Below are positions 27,991-38,017 of a DNA stretch of 64,000 nucleotides, one piece after another. Made by a program: the position numbers and the translations under genes. The DNA comes from Chitinophagaceae bacterium UBA7600. Its GTDB lineage: Bacteria; Bacteroidota; Bacteroidia; Chitinophagales; Chitinophagaceae. Position 1 is the first letter of the stretch. Each line of letters opens with the position of its first letter. The stretch covers positions 46,004 through 110,003 of the forward strand of contig DLKC01000083.1 in the NCBI GenBank assembly GCA_002478885.1, given 5' to 3'. The notes under the pieces are model-generated. The model did no database searches. It was not told the origin of the DNA and saw only the letters and a list, made by a program, of their open reading frames with translations.

Positions 27991-29577
27991 TTATTTTACA
28001 GTGATAATTATTCGCTGGTATCTTGTAAAGGAGGGTGAACCATCATCAGACGCTTCCAAAACAATATGAATGGTTTGCCCTGGCAATGCATCTTTAGGAA
28101 TGGTAACTTTTGCCTGTGCGCTGCCCGCATTGGCTATAGTAACCGCGTTGGCATAAGTTCCGGCAAAAAACTGCCACCATTTAATAGTCACTTTATTCTT
28201 ATCAGGATCGGTAACATTTCCATTTAGTCTTATTGTTTCTCCTGCTGAGGCCAGCATATTCAACGGACCTTCAATGCCAACAACAGGTGGATGGTTTGCA
28301 TTTCCATATACAGGTGTTACAGACCATTTAAGCCTGGCTGCAAAATCGTTTTGCGCAGCCGGGAAAAAACCTGGATAAGTACTCGCTTTTTTATTCAGGG
28401 AACCAAGCGCCGAGACCATAGCTTGCTGCGAAGTATCGCCGGCGGGAAAGGCATAGGGATCTACCACCTGTTTACTTACCTGTCTCCCGCCCCAGCCGCC
28501 GTAGGCGCCTGCTTCGTAAGCCCGCAGCCCGTTGGCAGGCATATTCATAAAAGTAAAATCATCGCCTTCGCCAAGCCACGATCCCTTCGCCTGCACAGGC
28601 ATCCACACAACATATCCCATACTTCTTAACTGCTCATTTGTGTAACCGGAAAAACCGAAATAATCCATGATGTCACCTTTAAGCATTTGTTTACCATCGC
28701 CCCAGACACGGTACAAAGCGCCCAGAGGCCCGCGGCTGGAAATATTTTCCTGCATCCACGACGAAGTCAGCAATACAGAATCTTCTGGCTTGGCATGCAG
28801 CTGCGCACCATAGCTGTAGTTAGGCCCATCCTGGAATTGCCTGTACTCAACATCAGGCCAGTTGGGCTTTATATATTTTGCATAAGTTTCATCCTGGTCT
28901 CCGGAAGGCAGCAATACTACTTTATTCGAAATCTTTTTCTTTATCGCTTCCCACTGCGTCGTAAACTCATACTGTTCCTGTATCGATTTCAGCGCCCTTG
29001 CGATCGTGCTTTGTCCACCCCATGCCGTGATGAATAATTGTCCGGGTTTGTCGTCGAGCATCAAAGATTTGATCAGGTCAGAGCCGGCGGAATTTTTTGA
29101 AATATCCCCGTCAAATTCAACATTGCCAAAACGGATCTTTGACTTAAGAAAATCGGGGGTTGGATAAGTCGGGTCATGAAGCTTTAAGTTGGGATAGACT
29201 TTTGCATAAGCTTCAACGGCGTCGTCAATAAAACGCTCATCCTTAGCCCACCGCCACGATGTGCAGGGACAGGTATCTAACCCGAAACGATTATATTCCC
29301 GCCCCGGAACAAACCATTTAGTGCCTTTCCCGTCACCCTTCCAATGAAAACCACTGCTTGCATAGATTAGTCCTTCAACCTGTACATCACTGCTGAAGAG
29401 TAAAAAGCGGATCAACGAATTATTGTCGTCAAGTTCAGGATCAGCAGTAATCACAATTCGGGGCTTCCTTTCATTGCCGGGTGGTTGGGCCCTCACAATA
29501 TGACTAACAAAAACCGTTAACATTAAAACCGCCACAAAGGGCAGCCCTGTCCTTAAACGTTGTGCATATAAATTCAT
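27991..29577 (-). CDS. Secreted DUF1593 (Sde182-type) protein
   Basis: A 528-residue protein. After an N-terminal membrane/signal segment (about 10-30) comes PRIVITADPELDDNNSLIRFLLF near 40, a nucleoside-hydrolase-like motif at the start of DUF1593 (PF07632), then GQLFITAWGGQSTIARAL near 190, the DGPNYSYGAQLHA region and the GEGDDFTFMNMPANGLRA.YGGWGGR block. The last 90 residues are a beta-sandwich (ETIRLNGNVTDPDKNKVTIKWWQF) as in Sde182. Family members are called cellulose-binding or nucleoside-hydrolase-like; no reaction is firmly known. It overlaps functionally with the adjacent nucleoside hydrolase-like gene. Confidence 0.87.
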   Translation of the reverse strand: MNLYAQRLRTGLPFVAVLMLTVFVSHIVRAQPPGNERKPRIVITADPELDDNNSLIRFLLFSSDVQVEGLIYASSGFHWKGDGKGTKWFVPGREYNRFGLDTCPCTSWRWAKDERFIDDAVEAYAKVYPNLKLHDPTYPTPDFLKSKIRFGNVEFDGDISKNSAGSDLIKSLMLDDKPGQLFITAWGGQSTIARALKSIQEQYEFTTQWEAIKKKISNKVVLLPSGDQDETYAKYIKPNWPDVEYRQFQDGPNYSYGAQLHAKPEDSVLLTSSWMQENISSRGPLGALYRVWGDGKQMLKGDIMDYFGFSGYTNEQLRSMGYVVWMPVQAKGSWLGEGDDFTFMNMPANGLRAYEAGAYGGWGGRQVSKQVVDPYAFPAGDTSQQAMVSALGSLNKKASTYPGFFPAAQNDFAARLKWSVTPVYGNANHPPVVGIEGPLNMLASAGETIRLNGNVTDPDKNKVTIKWWQFFAGTYANAVTIANAGSAQAKVTIPKDALPGQTIHIVLEASDDGSPSFTRYQRIIITVK

Positions 29578-29677
29578 AGATATTTTTTTCTGGGTGTTGA
29601 TATTGCTTGTTGTAAGAATCCTGAAGACAAAGTGATTACTCTTTATTGATCAGGTTGACTTATCCGGCTTCGGGAAT

Positions 29678-30865
29678 CTATTTAAAACACAAAGGCGCAA
29701 ATTCACTTAAATACAATCTCCATGAATTCCAGTCGTGGGTTCCCTCATTTTCCCGGTAAGTATATTTCAAACCGACTTCATCATAAAGTGCTCTTAGTTT
29801 TACAACTGTTCCATACAGGAAATCGCTTTTGCCAATTCCTATCCAGTACACTTTCGGGCTTGCAGCGATTAATGCTTTTAATTGCGCAACATGCTGATCT
29901 TTGTTATAATCCGGGTTGGGATTATTACCAAAAGACGAAAACAGGCCCATGCTCATCACGCCGATGTATTTGAACATGGCCGGGTTTGCGTTTGTAATAT
30001 TTTGCGTTTGAAATCCACCCATCGAAAATCCAGTGATAGCGCGGTGATCGGCATCATTGATAGTGCGGTAATGACTTTCAATATAGGGCATTACATCTTT
30101 TACCAGGCTTTCCTCAAATTTTCCCGATGCCATGGAGCCAATGCCGCCCGGTATCTTGTTTTGCATTTCAGCCGGCCGATCTAACGGCGCCGCCGGAGTG
30201 TTTGGATTCCCGTTGGTGATCACAACGATCATCGGGACCGCTTTACCCGAGGCAATTAAATTATCAATCATATAATTTGCACGCCCCCGGCTTAACCACC
30301 CTTCTTCATCGCCACCACCGCCATGCAGTAAGTACAACACGGGGTATTGCTTATTGCTTTTATCATAGCCCGGCGGCGTATAGATAAACATACGGCGTTG
30401 CGCTCCGCTGATAGTTGGCGAGTTATACCAGGCAGCTTTGATGTCGCCATGTGGCACGGGCTTCACATCAATCACATCGGCCATGGCACCCGGCACTATT
30501 AACCTGTTTTGTATCCATGCACCATCTCTTGTAACCATGTTGTTCGTTGGGTCAAGAATGGGTATACCATCAAGTATAATGTCGTATTCATACATATCCG
30601 AAACCAGGGGGCCGACTTTCACCTCGAATACCGAATCTCTTTTTTCCATTGCCATCATCTTACCGGTTGCCCAGGTACCGGAAACCTGTGCAGTGTTGGC
30701 ATTTGGTGCTTTTACCCGAAAAATGACCGAGTTATCCGGCAAAACTTCAGGGGAAATAATATTACTTGGCTGCCGCTGTGCATTACCTGGCTGTGGCACA
30801 ATAAATATCAGCAGCATACCGCAGACGAAAGCATTGTTGCTGAATAAGGCCATTATTTTTTTCAT
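29678..30865 (-). CDS. Secreted CE1-like esterase with N-terminal E-set domain
   Basis: A 395-residue protein from ATG 30865 with a signal peptide ending near QPGNAQ. Residues 30-125 form an early-set/glycogen-binding-like sandwich (VLPDNSVIFRVKAPNANTAQ), residues 135-395 an alpha/beta hydrolase with YPVLYLLHGGGGDEEGW near 165, the nucleophile elbow GFSMGGFQT near 278 and the C-terminal histidine in GTHDWNSWR. This is the esterase D/feruloyl esterase group (CE1), which removes acyl or feruloyl groups from plant polysaccharides. Position between the FGGY kinase and DUF1593 genes ties it to carbohydrate uptake. Confidence 0.88.
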   Translation of the reverse strand: MKKIMALFSNNAFVCGMLLIFIVPQPGNAQRQPSNIISPEVLPDNSVIFRVKAPNANTAQVSGTWATGKMMAMEKRDSVFEVKVGPLVSDMYEYDIILDGIPILDPTNNMVTRDGAWIQNRLIVPGAMADVIDVKPVPHGDIKAAWYNSPTISGAQRRMFIYTPPGYDKSNKQYPVLYLLHGGGGDEEGWLSRGRANYMIDNLIASGKAVPMIVVITNGNPNTPAAPLDRPAEMQNKIPGGIGSMASGKFEESLVKDVMPYIESHYRTINDADHRAITGFSMGGFQTQNITNANPAMFKYIGVMSMGLFSSFGNNPNPDYNKDQHVAQLKALIAASPKVYWIGIGKSDFLYGTVVKLRALYDEVGLKYTYRENEGTHDWNSWRLYLSEFAPLCFK

Positions 30866-30940
30866 ATGACGCAATTGTATTTTTTAATTTGTTTGTTTAT
30901 CATCCTCTTAGCATGTCCTCTACGTTGCTGCGCAGCACAC

Positions 30941-32422
30941 TTAAACATGGTTCATAACAGCTTGCTTCCAACCCTCGTACCATTGCGCTGTTTTATCGTT
31001 ACCCGATGGATAGGTTATCCTGTTATCAGTATGCAATTGTTGCAAATGCTGAAGACTCCGGTAAATTTTCTGCTGCAGGCCTGCGAGATAAGCCGCGCCT
31101 AACGCGGAAACATCCGCCATCCCGATATTAACAACAGGTTTACTCAAAAGGTCTGCGAGTAATTGAACAATAAAATTGTTTGAACTGATTCCGCCATCGA
31201 TCATCAGTTGCTGCAACGGAATTTTTGTATCTGCTTCCATTGCGATGATCACATCTTTTACCTGGTAAGGAATGCTTTCCAGCGCCGCTCTGACGAGATG
31301 ATTTTTATTCGCGCTGAAAGTTAAGCCTGATATTGACGCCTTTCTGTTCATGTCCCAATGCGGGGCACCGAGACCGCTGAATGCGGGTACCAGGTAAACG
31401 CCGTTATTATCGGCAACACTTGTGGCCATCACTTCTGTATGCTTACTATCTGTAAATAATCCCCATTCGGTTTTCAGCCATTCGATTGTTGCCCCGCAGG
31501 TAACAATAACACCCTCCAATGCATACTGTACTTCTTCTTCTGTGCTCCAGCAAATAGTTGTTACCATGCCATTGTTGGAGTATTTCAGGTCATTACCAAT
31601 ATTCATCAAAATAGAACAACCTGTTCCGAGTGTTGCCTTAGCCGTTCCTTTTTGATAACAACCTTCGCCGAAAGCTGCCGCATGAGAATCGCCGATCATA
31701 GCGGAAACAGGTATTGCATTTTTTAACAAGCCATCAAAATCAGATTCGCCAAACGGGTAAGAAGACGGGTGGCATCCAGGCAGGTTAAGTTTTGATAACC
31801 CAAACTCGTTCAATAACGCTTTATCCCATGAAAGCGACGATAGGTTAAAGAACAACGTTCTTGAAGCATTCGTGTAATCGGTTGAATAATTTTTTCCCTT
31901 GGTTAATTGATATAAAAGCCAGGTATCTACTGTTCCGAAATAGGCATTGCCCTGGGTAATGGCCCGCTTAACTGTGTCATCGTTTTCGTAAAGCCACAGC
32001 AGTTTTGTGGCCGAGAAATAGGGGTCAATAATTAACCCCGTCTTCTCTTTGATGGTTTGTTGAAGGCCCTGGCTTTTCAATCTTTCACAAATTTCAATTG
32101 ATCGCTTGCATTGCCACACAACGGCATTGTACAAAGGAACACCTTCTTCGTTCCAGAGAACAAATGTTTCCCTCTGGTTGGAGATGCCGCATGAAACAAT
32201 ATCGTTTGTACTGTACCCGTTGTTTGTAAATACAGCAAGACATTCCCGTACAGATGATAAAACGTTTTGGAAAATTTCCCCGGCATCTTGCTCCACAAAT
32301 CCGTTATTCAGGTAGCTTGTTTTCAGAGGCACACTACCTTTTGCGCACACTTTTCCCAACTCATCCACAATGAGTGTTTTTGTTCCGCTGGTGCCCTGGT
32401 CTATGGCTAGGATAAATTTCAT
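30941..32422 (-). CDS. FGGY-family sugar/polyol kinase (glycerol kinase-like)
   Basis: A 493-residue cytosolic kinase. FILAIDQGTSGTKTLIVDE opens the first actin-like domain; CGISNQRETFVLW near 80, YNAVVWQCKRSIEICERL near 95 and DPYFSATKLLWLYEN near 130 are close to glycerol kinase, the catalytic base is the Asp of IGDSHAAAFGEGC near 245, and TLGTGCSILMNIG and MIDGGISSNNFIVQLLADLL bind ATP. Motifs alone suggest glycerol kinase, yet the operon (isomerase, split transketolase, sugar ABC transporter) calls for a ketose kinase. Separated from the permease gene by about 250 bases that include a repeat arm. Confidence 0.85.
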   Translation of the reverse strand: MKFILAIDQGTSGTKTLIVDELGKVCAKGSVPLKTSYLNNGFVEQDAGEIFQNVLSSVRECLAVFTNNGYSTNDIVSCGISNQRETFVLWNEEGVPLYNAVVWQCKRSIEICERLKSQGLQQTIKEKTGLIIDPYFSATKLLWLYENDDTVKRAITQGNAYFGTVDTWLLYQLTKGKNYSTDYTNASRTLFFNLSSLSWDKALLNEFGLSKLNLPGCHPSSYPFGESDFDGLLKNAIPVSAMIGDSHAAAFGEGCYQKGTAKATLGTGCSILMNIGNDLKYSNNGMVTTICWSTEEEVQYALEGVIVTCGATIEWLKTEWGLFTDSKHTEVMATSVADNNGVYLVPAFSGLGAPHWDMNRKASISGLTFSANKNHLVRAALESIPYQVKDVIIAMEADTKIPLQQLMIDGGISSNNFIVQLLADLLSKPVVNIGMADVSALGAAYLAGLQQKIYRSLQHLQQLHTDNRITYPSGNDKTAQWYEGWKQAVMNHV

Positions 32423-32580
32423 GAATAATGACCGATCATTTTATAATGGATAAAATACATTCCTGCGGCATTTACAATTCTTCCGGCTGAATTTGTAAAG
32501 AGTATCTATTTTGTGCGATAGCGGAAAGCCTGAAACCGTTACTGTAAATGCTTTATGCTGCCCATCGCGACAAAAGAGGA

Positions 32581-32608
32581 AAGGATTGCGACGCAAGAAC
32601 CGATGCCA
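32581..32608. repeat. Dispersed element, degenerate right arm
   Basis: GGATTGCGACGCAAGAACCG then ATGCC, matching the right arm plus the GATGCC flank of other copies. It lies inside the catabolic locus, between the permease gene end and the kinase start. Confidence 0.55.
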
Positions 32609-32671
32609 TGAAAAACAAATGCTGGTACCAGCCATACATTTACTCATCACAAAACATTCCTGGCACCCGCT

Positions 32672-33658
32672 TTAATCATTTTTACTGTTCGCTTTATCAA
32701 TGATCACGGCGATCAGTATCACGAACCCCTTCACCACCTGCTGCCAGAAGGGAGACACGTTCAGCAGCACCAAACCATTGTTCAGCACTCCAATAATGAT
32801 GGCGCCTAGTACCGTGCCCAACACCGTTCCCCGTCCACCCGATAATGATGTGCCTCCAATGACAACCGCTGCGATAGAATCAAGCTCATAGCCGGTTCCT
32901 GCATTGGGTTGCGCCGCATCGAGCCTTGAGGTAACAAGTATGCCGCCAACCGCGGCAAGCACACCTGCAATGCTGTAAACAATGACTTTTATTTTTTTAA
33001 TATTGATGCCGGAAAGCGTTGCTGCATTTTCATTGCCACCAATGGCATAGATGTAACGGCCAAGCCTTGTTTTATTGGTGATGATAACCGCGACAAACAC
33101 CACAAATCCGGAGATCCAGACGGGTAAAGGAATGCCAATAATCCAGCCTGTTCCTAAATAAGCGAAACTTTCGTTGAGTCCGGTAATAGGAAACCCTTTT
33201 GTCCACAACATGGTTAGTCCCCTTGCAATCGTTAGCATGGCAAGTGTAGCAACAAACGGAGGCACTTTAAACCGGGTAATTGCCCATCCGTTAAACCAAC
33301 CCAGCAATGAACCTGCAAGCAGGCCCGCTAAAACGGCACCCATAATGGTAAAACCGATATACAGGTTTTGAGAAGGCAAGGCAATGCCATTCTTTAGCAG
33401 CCCCGCGGTAATGGCGCCACACAAGGCAAGCACCGACCCAACAGAAAGATCAATGCCTGCAGTAAGCACAACCAGCGTCATGCCAACGGAAATACAGATG
33501 TTTACAGATATCTGCCGCATTACATTCCATGCGTTGGTGGCCGTGAGAAATTTATCTGATAGCAGGCTGATGACAACACAGAGCAGGAACAATGCGATAA
33601 GCGATTGAAACTTCGCAAGGGACTGCCGGTAATTTTTATGATTGATAATTGCTTCCAT
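32672..33658 (-). CDS. Sugar ABC transporter permease (RbsC type)
   Basis: A 328-residue membrane protein with 8-10 hydrophobic segments. The RbsC/XylH/AraH pattern is visible: NICISVGMTLVVLTAGIDLSVG near 50-72, GSLLGWFNGWAITRFKVPPFVATL near 120-143, YAIGGNENAATLSGINI near 205-222, and AAVVIGGTSLSGGRGTVLGT near 265-285. It forms the channel for the periplasmic binding protein encoded at 36023. Its start is 3 bases after the ATPase stop, so the two are translated together. Confidence 0.93.
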   Translation of the reverse strand: MEAIINHKNYRQSLAKFQSLIALFLLCVVISLLSDKFLTATNAWNVMRQISVNICISVGMTLVVLTAGIDLSVGSVLALCGAITAGLLKNGIALPSQNLYIGFTIMGAVLAGLLAGSLLGWFNGWAITRFKVPPFVATLAMLTIARGLTMLWTKGFPITGLNESFAYLGTGWIIGIPLPVWISGFVVFVAVIITNKTRLGRYIYAIGGNENAATLSGINIKKIKVIVYSIAGVLAAVGGILVTSRLDAAQPNAGTGYELDSIAAVVIGGTSLSGGRGTVLGTVLGAIIIGVLNNGLVLLNVSPFWQQVVKGFVILIAVIIDKANSKND

Positions 33659-33661
33659 TGA

Positions 33662-35167
33662 TCAGGTCGTTTTTGGGATTGCCGCTTTAAGTATATTATC
33701 TTCTGTTGCATCGGCTGCCGCGAATGTCGCAGTGATGTTGCCTTCCGTTATTACGAGTATCCTGTTGCACAAGGCCAGTATCTCCGGCAATTCTGAAGAG
33801 GCGATGATAATACTGAGGCCCGCTTCAGCGAGCTGTAAAATAAGTTTGTATAGCTCGTTCTTTGCATGGATGTCTATACCACGCGTGGGCTCGTCAAGCA
33901 ACAGGATGGCAGGTTTTGTTGCAAGCCATTTGGCCAGCACGATCTTTTGCTGGTTACCGCCGCTGAGGTTTTTTGCAAGCTGCTGCTGGGAAGAAGACTT
34001 GATGCCAAGACTATTGATATATTTTTTTGCAAGCTGTGATTCCTTATCACTGTCAAGCAAACCCATGCGTTGTATTTGCTGTAAAGTGGTGAGGGAAATA
34101 TTTGTTTTTACATCAAGCCCTAGCACAAGCCCGTCTTTTTTTCTGTCTTCCGGAACCAGCGCCAGGCCGGCGTTTATAGCATCGGCAGGACATTTGACAT
34201 CGGTTGGTTTTCCATTGATCTGAATAGTGCCCGATGAACGTTTTGTATGAAGGCCGAATATTGTCTCGAACAATTCTGTGCGGCCGGCGCCCATTAAACC
34301 GAAGATGCCAAGGATCTCTCCTTTGCCTAGCGTAAAAGAAATATGTTTAAGTAATAGTTCATTTTTTCTTTCCGCATGTTTAAGGGAAAGATTATCGACC
34401 GACAACACCGCGTCGGCACCGGCTGCTGCATTGGTTCGCCTGGCAATTTTTATTTCCCTGCCTACCATCTTTTGAATAATGCTGTCATGCGTCATTCCTT
34501 TCATATCTCCGCTTTCAATCGTCTTGCCATCACGCAGCACAACATACCTGTCGGCGATTGTAAAAAGTTCATCCAGCTTATGAGATATATAAACGATGGC
34601 TTTGCCCTCGCTCCGCAGCTGTGCGATAATATCAAACAAAACAGCCACCTCGCTTTCACTTATCGCGGAGGTTGGCTCATCCATAATGATCACCTCGGCA
34701 TCGCACAGCAAGGCCTTGGCAATTTCAACAACCTGCTGCTGCCCCACTTTTAATGTGGCGATCTTTGTATCGGGATCTACGGAAAGCTTAAGCTTGCTCA
34801 GCAGTTGCAGTGTTTTATCGCGCATCAGTTTTTTATCAAGGATTCCCCATGCGGTGCTGAGTTCGCGCCCCAGGAAAATATTCTCCGTAACAGATAAATA
34901 GGGGACCAGGTTTAGCTCCTGGTGAATAATAGCAATGCCCGCAGCCTGCGCCTGCCTGGTGTTTTGAAAACGCACAGGCTGACCTTTGAAAATAATACGA
35001 CCGTCGTATGCGCTGTAAACACCCGACAGTATCTTCATTAGCGTAGACTTACCGGCACCGTTCTCACCAATAATCGCATTCACCTTTCCCGCATGCAACT
35101 CCATACAAATATTGTCAAGCGCTGTAACGCCGGAGAATTTCTTTGTAATATTTTCTGCTACTAGCAT
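33662..35167 (-). CDS. Sugar ABC transporter ATPase (RbsA type, two nucleotide-binding domains)
   Basis: A 501-residue protein from ATG 35167; the longer frame from 35188 begins with TTG. First cassette: Walker A GENGAGKSTLMKILSG near 32, signature-like TLKVGQQQVVEIAKAL near 135 (degenerate), Walker B VIIMDEPTSAIS near 157. Second cassette: degenerate Walker A GLMGAGRTELF near 285, signature LSGGNQQKIVLAKWL near 395, Walker B LLLDEPTRGIDIHA near 417. This two-domain, one-degenerate layout is that of RbsA/XylG/MglA importers of pentoses and related sugars. Confidence 0.93.
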   Translation of the reverse strand: MLVAENITKKFSGVTALDNICMELHAGKVNAIIGENGAGKSTLMKILSGVYSAYDGRIIFKGQPVRFQNTRQAQAAGIAIIHQELNLVPYLSVTENIFLGRELSTAWGILDKKLMRDKTLQLLSKLKLSVDPDTKIATLKVGQQQVVEIAKALLCDAEVIIMDEPTSAISESEVAVLFDIIAQLRSEGKAIVYISHKLDELFTIADRYVVLRDGKTIESGDMKGMTHDSIIQKMVGREIKIARRTNAAAGADAVLSVDNLSLKHAERKNELLLKHISFTLGKGEILGIFGLMGAGRTELFETIFGLHTKRSSGTIQINGKPTDVKCPADAINAGLALVPEDRKKDGLVLGLDVKTNISLTTLQQIQRMGLLDSDKESQLAKKYINSLGIKSSSQQQLAKNLSGGNQQKIVLAKWLATKPAILLLDEPTRGIDIHAKNELYKLILQLAEAGLSIIIASSELPEILALCNRILVITEGNITATFAAADATEDNILKAAIPKTT

Positions 35168-35256
35168 GCTGATGATGATGAGTGACAAATATTCAATAAC
35201 AAGCGATATAAACTATGTAGTTTTTTGATCACTGCCTTGCCGCGCTATTCAACTTC

Positions 35257-35353
35257 GTTGCGACTATCCCGGGAGGAACGATTCGGGATCGAACACTTCA
35301 ACCGCAACAATGCTGCTGAGCGGGGAACCGATGGCACAAGAGTGCGACGCAAG
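35257..35353. repeat. Dispersed palindromic element, two arms with internal hairpin
   Basis: Left arm begins GTTGCGACTATCCCGGGAGG and continues to ATCGAACACTTCAAC; right arm CACAAGAGTGCGACGCAAG ends at 35352. The left arm carries an extra small hairpin (TCCCGGGAGGAACGATTCGG) absent from short arms. Located between the DUF2291 gene end and the ATPase start, inside the operon. Confidence 0.75.
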
Positions 35354-35393
35354 TAAAGCCCAATGCACGCATTGTTGCCCGGCTCCTGGAAAA

Positions 35394-36026
35394 TCAACGC
35401 GGCACAATCTTTACATCAATCGGAACAATTTCAATGTGCGAAAGGTCGGGATGCGCTTTATTCATTTCGATCGCACCGGTAAACGTTATGGCATCTCCCT
35501 TTTTGATAACCGGCTTAAACTGCGGCAATACTTTCTCACGGATTATCCTGTTCAGTTCGGCCGACACGTTATTAAAATCCATCGTATTCTTAAACTCGTT
35601 GATATTGATTAAACCCGTGGCATCACGAACCGCATTGCCAAAAATAAATTCGGTGGCAATCGTTCTTACAAAGGTTGTTGTATCGTCCCGCAGGGTAACG
35701 ACCATATCATCATCATTCACCACTGCGACAATTCCTTTTCCACTCACCAGGAAATACCGGAGATTGCCAATGCCCAACGCATGCGAGTAATTGTCAAAGG
35801 CTCTGTTGGCATCCGCTGAAAGCATAGAGCTAAGCTGCGAAAGATCGACTGCTTTGTTAAGATTTGGAATAAGTTCATTGTTCCAGAAATCCTGCGCATA
35901 TTGGGCTGCATTAAATTCCTTTGCGGTTGCCGCGGCCTTTACTTCATCCAGCTTTTTAAAATAAATGGAATTGTAGGCAACCACAACAATTACCACGAGG
36001 GCGATGATATATTTTACAGCCTTCAT
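35394..36026 (-). CDS. DUF2291 periplasmic protein of the sugar transporter operon
   Basis: A 210-residue protein with an N-terminal membrane anchor ([18 protein letters not shown], about 5-22). The rest fits DUF2291: [20 protein letters not shown] near 38-57, [19 protein letters not shown] near 95, [20 protein letters not shown] near 125 and a C-terminal [20 protein letters not shown] block. DUF2291 genes are regularly found next to RbsB-type transporters but have no proven role. Its ATG overlaps the TGA of the binding-protein gene (ATGA, 4 bases), so translation is coupled. Confidence 0.85.
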   Translation of the reverse strand: MKAVKYIIALVVIVVVAYNSIYFKKLDEVKAAATAKEFNAAQYAQDFWNNELIPNLNKAVDLSQLSSMLSADANRAFDNYSHALGIGNLRYFLVSGKGIVAVVNDDDMVVTLRDDTTTFVRTIATEFIFGNAVRDATGLININEFKNTMDFNNVSAELNRIIREKVLPQFKPVIKKGDAITFTGAIEMNKAHPDLSHIEIVPIDVKIVPR

Positions 36027-36994
36027 TTATTGCCCTCCTTTTTACCATAGCCTGTATAGTCATCAACATTTTGCTGCGTCACCAACTCTACAGCCACGGG
36101 CATCTTCTGCGGAAAGTCTTTTTTGCCTTTGAAATATTCATCGGCATATTCGGCAGCCGTTTCCGCCATCACTTTTGGAAACTGCATACCGGTTGCGACG
36201 ATCTTTTTTTCCTTAATTGCATTCACCACGTCCTCCGAACCATCAAAGCCAAATACTTTTACATCATTTGCTTTACCTGCTGCAACCAGCGCCTGGTAAG
36301 CGCCGGAAGCCATCGCATCATTGCCGCAAAAAACTGCATTGATATCTGGATGGGCCTGCAAAATAGATTCGAGCACGTCCATGGCCTTGTTCCTGTCAAA
36401 ATCGGCGCTTTGCTGTGCAACCATTTTTAACCCTGGATACACATCCACCACGCTATGAAAACCTTTGGAACGGTTCCAGGTATTGTTGTCGCCAACAAGC
36501 CCGAGTATCTCCACGTAGTTTCCTTTTTTGTTCATTGCCTCAACAAAATATTTTCCAAGCGCTACGCAGCCCGAATAGTTATCCGACAATATCTGTGATG
36601 TGGCGGCCTCAGTTGAATTGACTTCCCGGTCCATACAAAAAACAGGAACACCTGCAGCCTTAGCTTTCAGCACATTTGTTACGGAACCATCGGCATCGGT
36701 AGGATTAAAAAGAATGGCATTATAGCCTGAAGCAATAGCGTTCTCGAAGTTGTCTGCCTCAAGCGCGGTATTGTTTTGCGAGTCAAATATCTTGGTTTCG
36801 TACCCCAGCAATTGGGCCTTGGCAGCCGCTGTTTGCGCAAGCACAACAAACCACGGATTATTAAGCGTGGAAACAATCACCGCCACTTTTTTCTTACCAT
36901 CGTTAGCAGCGTCGCTTTGGCAACTGCTGCTAAAAACCAGGCAAATCAATGCCGTCGCAGCAAAAACATTTTTTATAGCAGCCAATCGTTTCAT
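36023..36994 (-). CDS. Sugar-binding lipoprotein of ABC transporter (RbsB type)
   Basis: A 323-residue binding protein. The N-terminus [20 protein letters not shown] and lipobox FSSSC near 25 mark a lipoprotein. The mature part follows ribose-binding-protein order: [20 protein letters not shown] near 36, [20 protein letters not shown] near 88, [10 protein letters not shown] near 118, [17 protein letters not shown] near 220 and [18 protein letters not shown] near 245. Ligand is probably a pentose or small branched sugar by family; the sequence alone does not decide. Located 17 bases downstream of the transketolase C-subunit gene. Confidence 0.92.
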   Translation of the reverse strand: MKRLAAIKNVFAATALICLVFSSSCQSDAANDGKKKVAVIVSTLNNPWFVVLAQTAAAKAQLLGYETKIFDSQNNTALEADNFENAIASGYNAILFNPTDADGSVTNVLKAKAAGVPVFCMDREVNSTEAATSQILSDNYSGCVALGKYFVEAMNKKGNYVEILGLVGDNNTWNRSKGFHSVVDVYPGLKMVAQQSADFDRNKAMDVLESILQAHPDINAVFCGNDAMASGAYQALVAAGKANDVKVFGFDGSEDVVNAIKEKKIVATGMQFPKVMAETAAEYADEYFKGKKDFPQKMPVAVELVTQQNVDDYTGYGKKEGNK

Positions 36995-37011
36995 AAAAGA
37001 GATCGTTAGAG

Positions 37012-37995
37012 TTATAGTTCGCCTGTTATTTTTCTCATCAGTTCAAGGGCTGTGTCCGCAAGACCCTTTTCCGAAATACCATAATGATGGAATATTTCAT
37101 TTTGTGAGCCGGTAACCGTATACTCATCAGGTATACCAGTAATTTTAAAGGGTTTCATGATGCCGTTTTGCAACAGAAAAGAAGCGCAGGCCTCACCCAG
37201 TCCGCCATAGACGCTGTGCTCTTCAACAGTTATAATCGTCCTGCATTTTTTCGCGGCTAATGCAAGCAAGTCATAGTCCAGTGGCTTGATTGTATGCATA
37301 CTGATCACTGCTGCATGAATATTATTTTCCGCCTCCAGTTTTCTTGCTGCCTGCAATGCCGGGTATACAGTTTCTCCCGTCGCAATAAAAGCAACATCAT
37401 CGCCATCGCGAATGATCCTACCCTTCCCGAACCGGAACGACTGGTCGCTTTCCTGCGGGAGGTCGGGCATTTGCTTCTTTCCAAAACGCAGGTACACCGG
37501 CTTACCTGCTGCTGCTGCCAGCTTAATCGCTGCTGCTGTTTCGTAGTTATCAGCGGGCGCTACAATTGTTATATTATTAATAGCGCGGAGCACGGCAAAA
37601 TCATGCAGGCTATGGTGTGTTGAACCCAGTGCACCATAACTTACCCCTGCACTGATACCAATGAGCTTTACGGGATTGTCAGAATAGGCAACATCATTCT
37701 TAATCTGCTCCAATGCTCTCGCTGTAAGAAAACAGGCCGGCGAAACGGCAAATGCTTTCTTGCCCGCCGATGCAAGTCCCGCAGCCACACCAACAAGATT
37801 TTGTTCTGCGATGCCAATCTCCACCAGTTGTTTTGGGAAGCGCTGGCCAAATGGCACCAGTTTACCTGAACCGCGTGAATCACTGGTCACCACAACAATA
37901 TTGCGGTCAACGGCCGCAAGTTCCTGCAGCGTTGAAGAAAACACTTCAAGATTTGCTTTACCGCTGATTGTTTTATTTTCTGCTACTGCTTCCAC
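37012..37995 (-). CDS. Transketolase-like C-terminal subunit
   Basis: A 327-residue protein starting at GTG 37995. It comprises the pyrimidine-binding and C-terminal domains: [20 protein letters not shown] near 33, catalytic glutamate in [20 protein letters not shown] near 60, [20 protein letters not shown] near 115, and [19 protein letters not shown] near 258. Together with the gene 22 bases upstream it makes one two-subunit transketolase. Such pairs occur in many bacteria with pathway-specific roles, including apulose-4-phosphate transketolase in D-apiose catabolism; the substrate here is inferred from context only. Confidence 0.92.
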   Translation of the reverse strand: MEAVAENKTISGKANLEVFSSTLQELAAVDRNIVVVTSDSRGSGKLVPFGQRFPKQLVEIGIAEQNLVGVAAGLASAGKKAFAVSPACFLTARALEQIKNDVAYSDNPVKLIGISAGVSYGALGSTHHSLHDFAVLRAINNITIVAPADNYETAAAIKLAAAAGKPVYLRFGKKQMPDLPQESDQSFRFGKGRIIRDGDDVAFIATGETVYPALQAARKLEAENNIHAAVISMHTIKPLDYDLLALAAKKCRTIITVEEHSVYGGLGEACASFLLQNGIMKPFKITGIPDEYTVTGSQNEIFHHYGISEKGLADTALELMRKITGEL

Positions 37996-38017
37996 TCTGT
38001 AAGGTTTCTGCTTGTTA

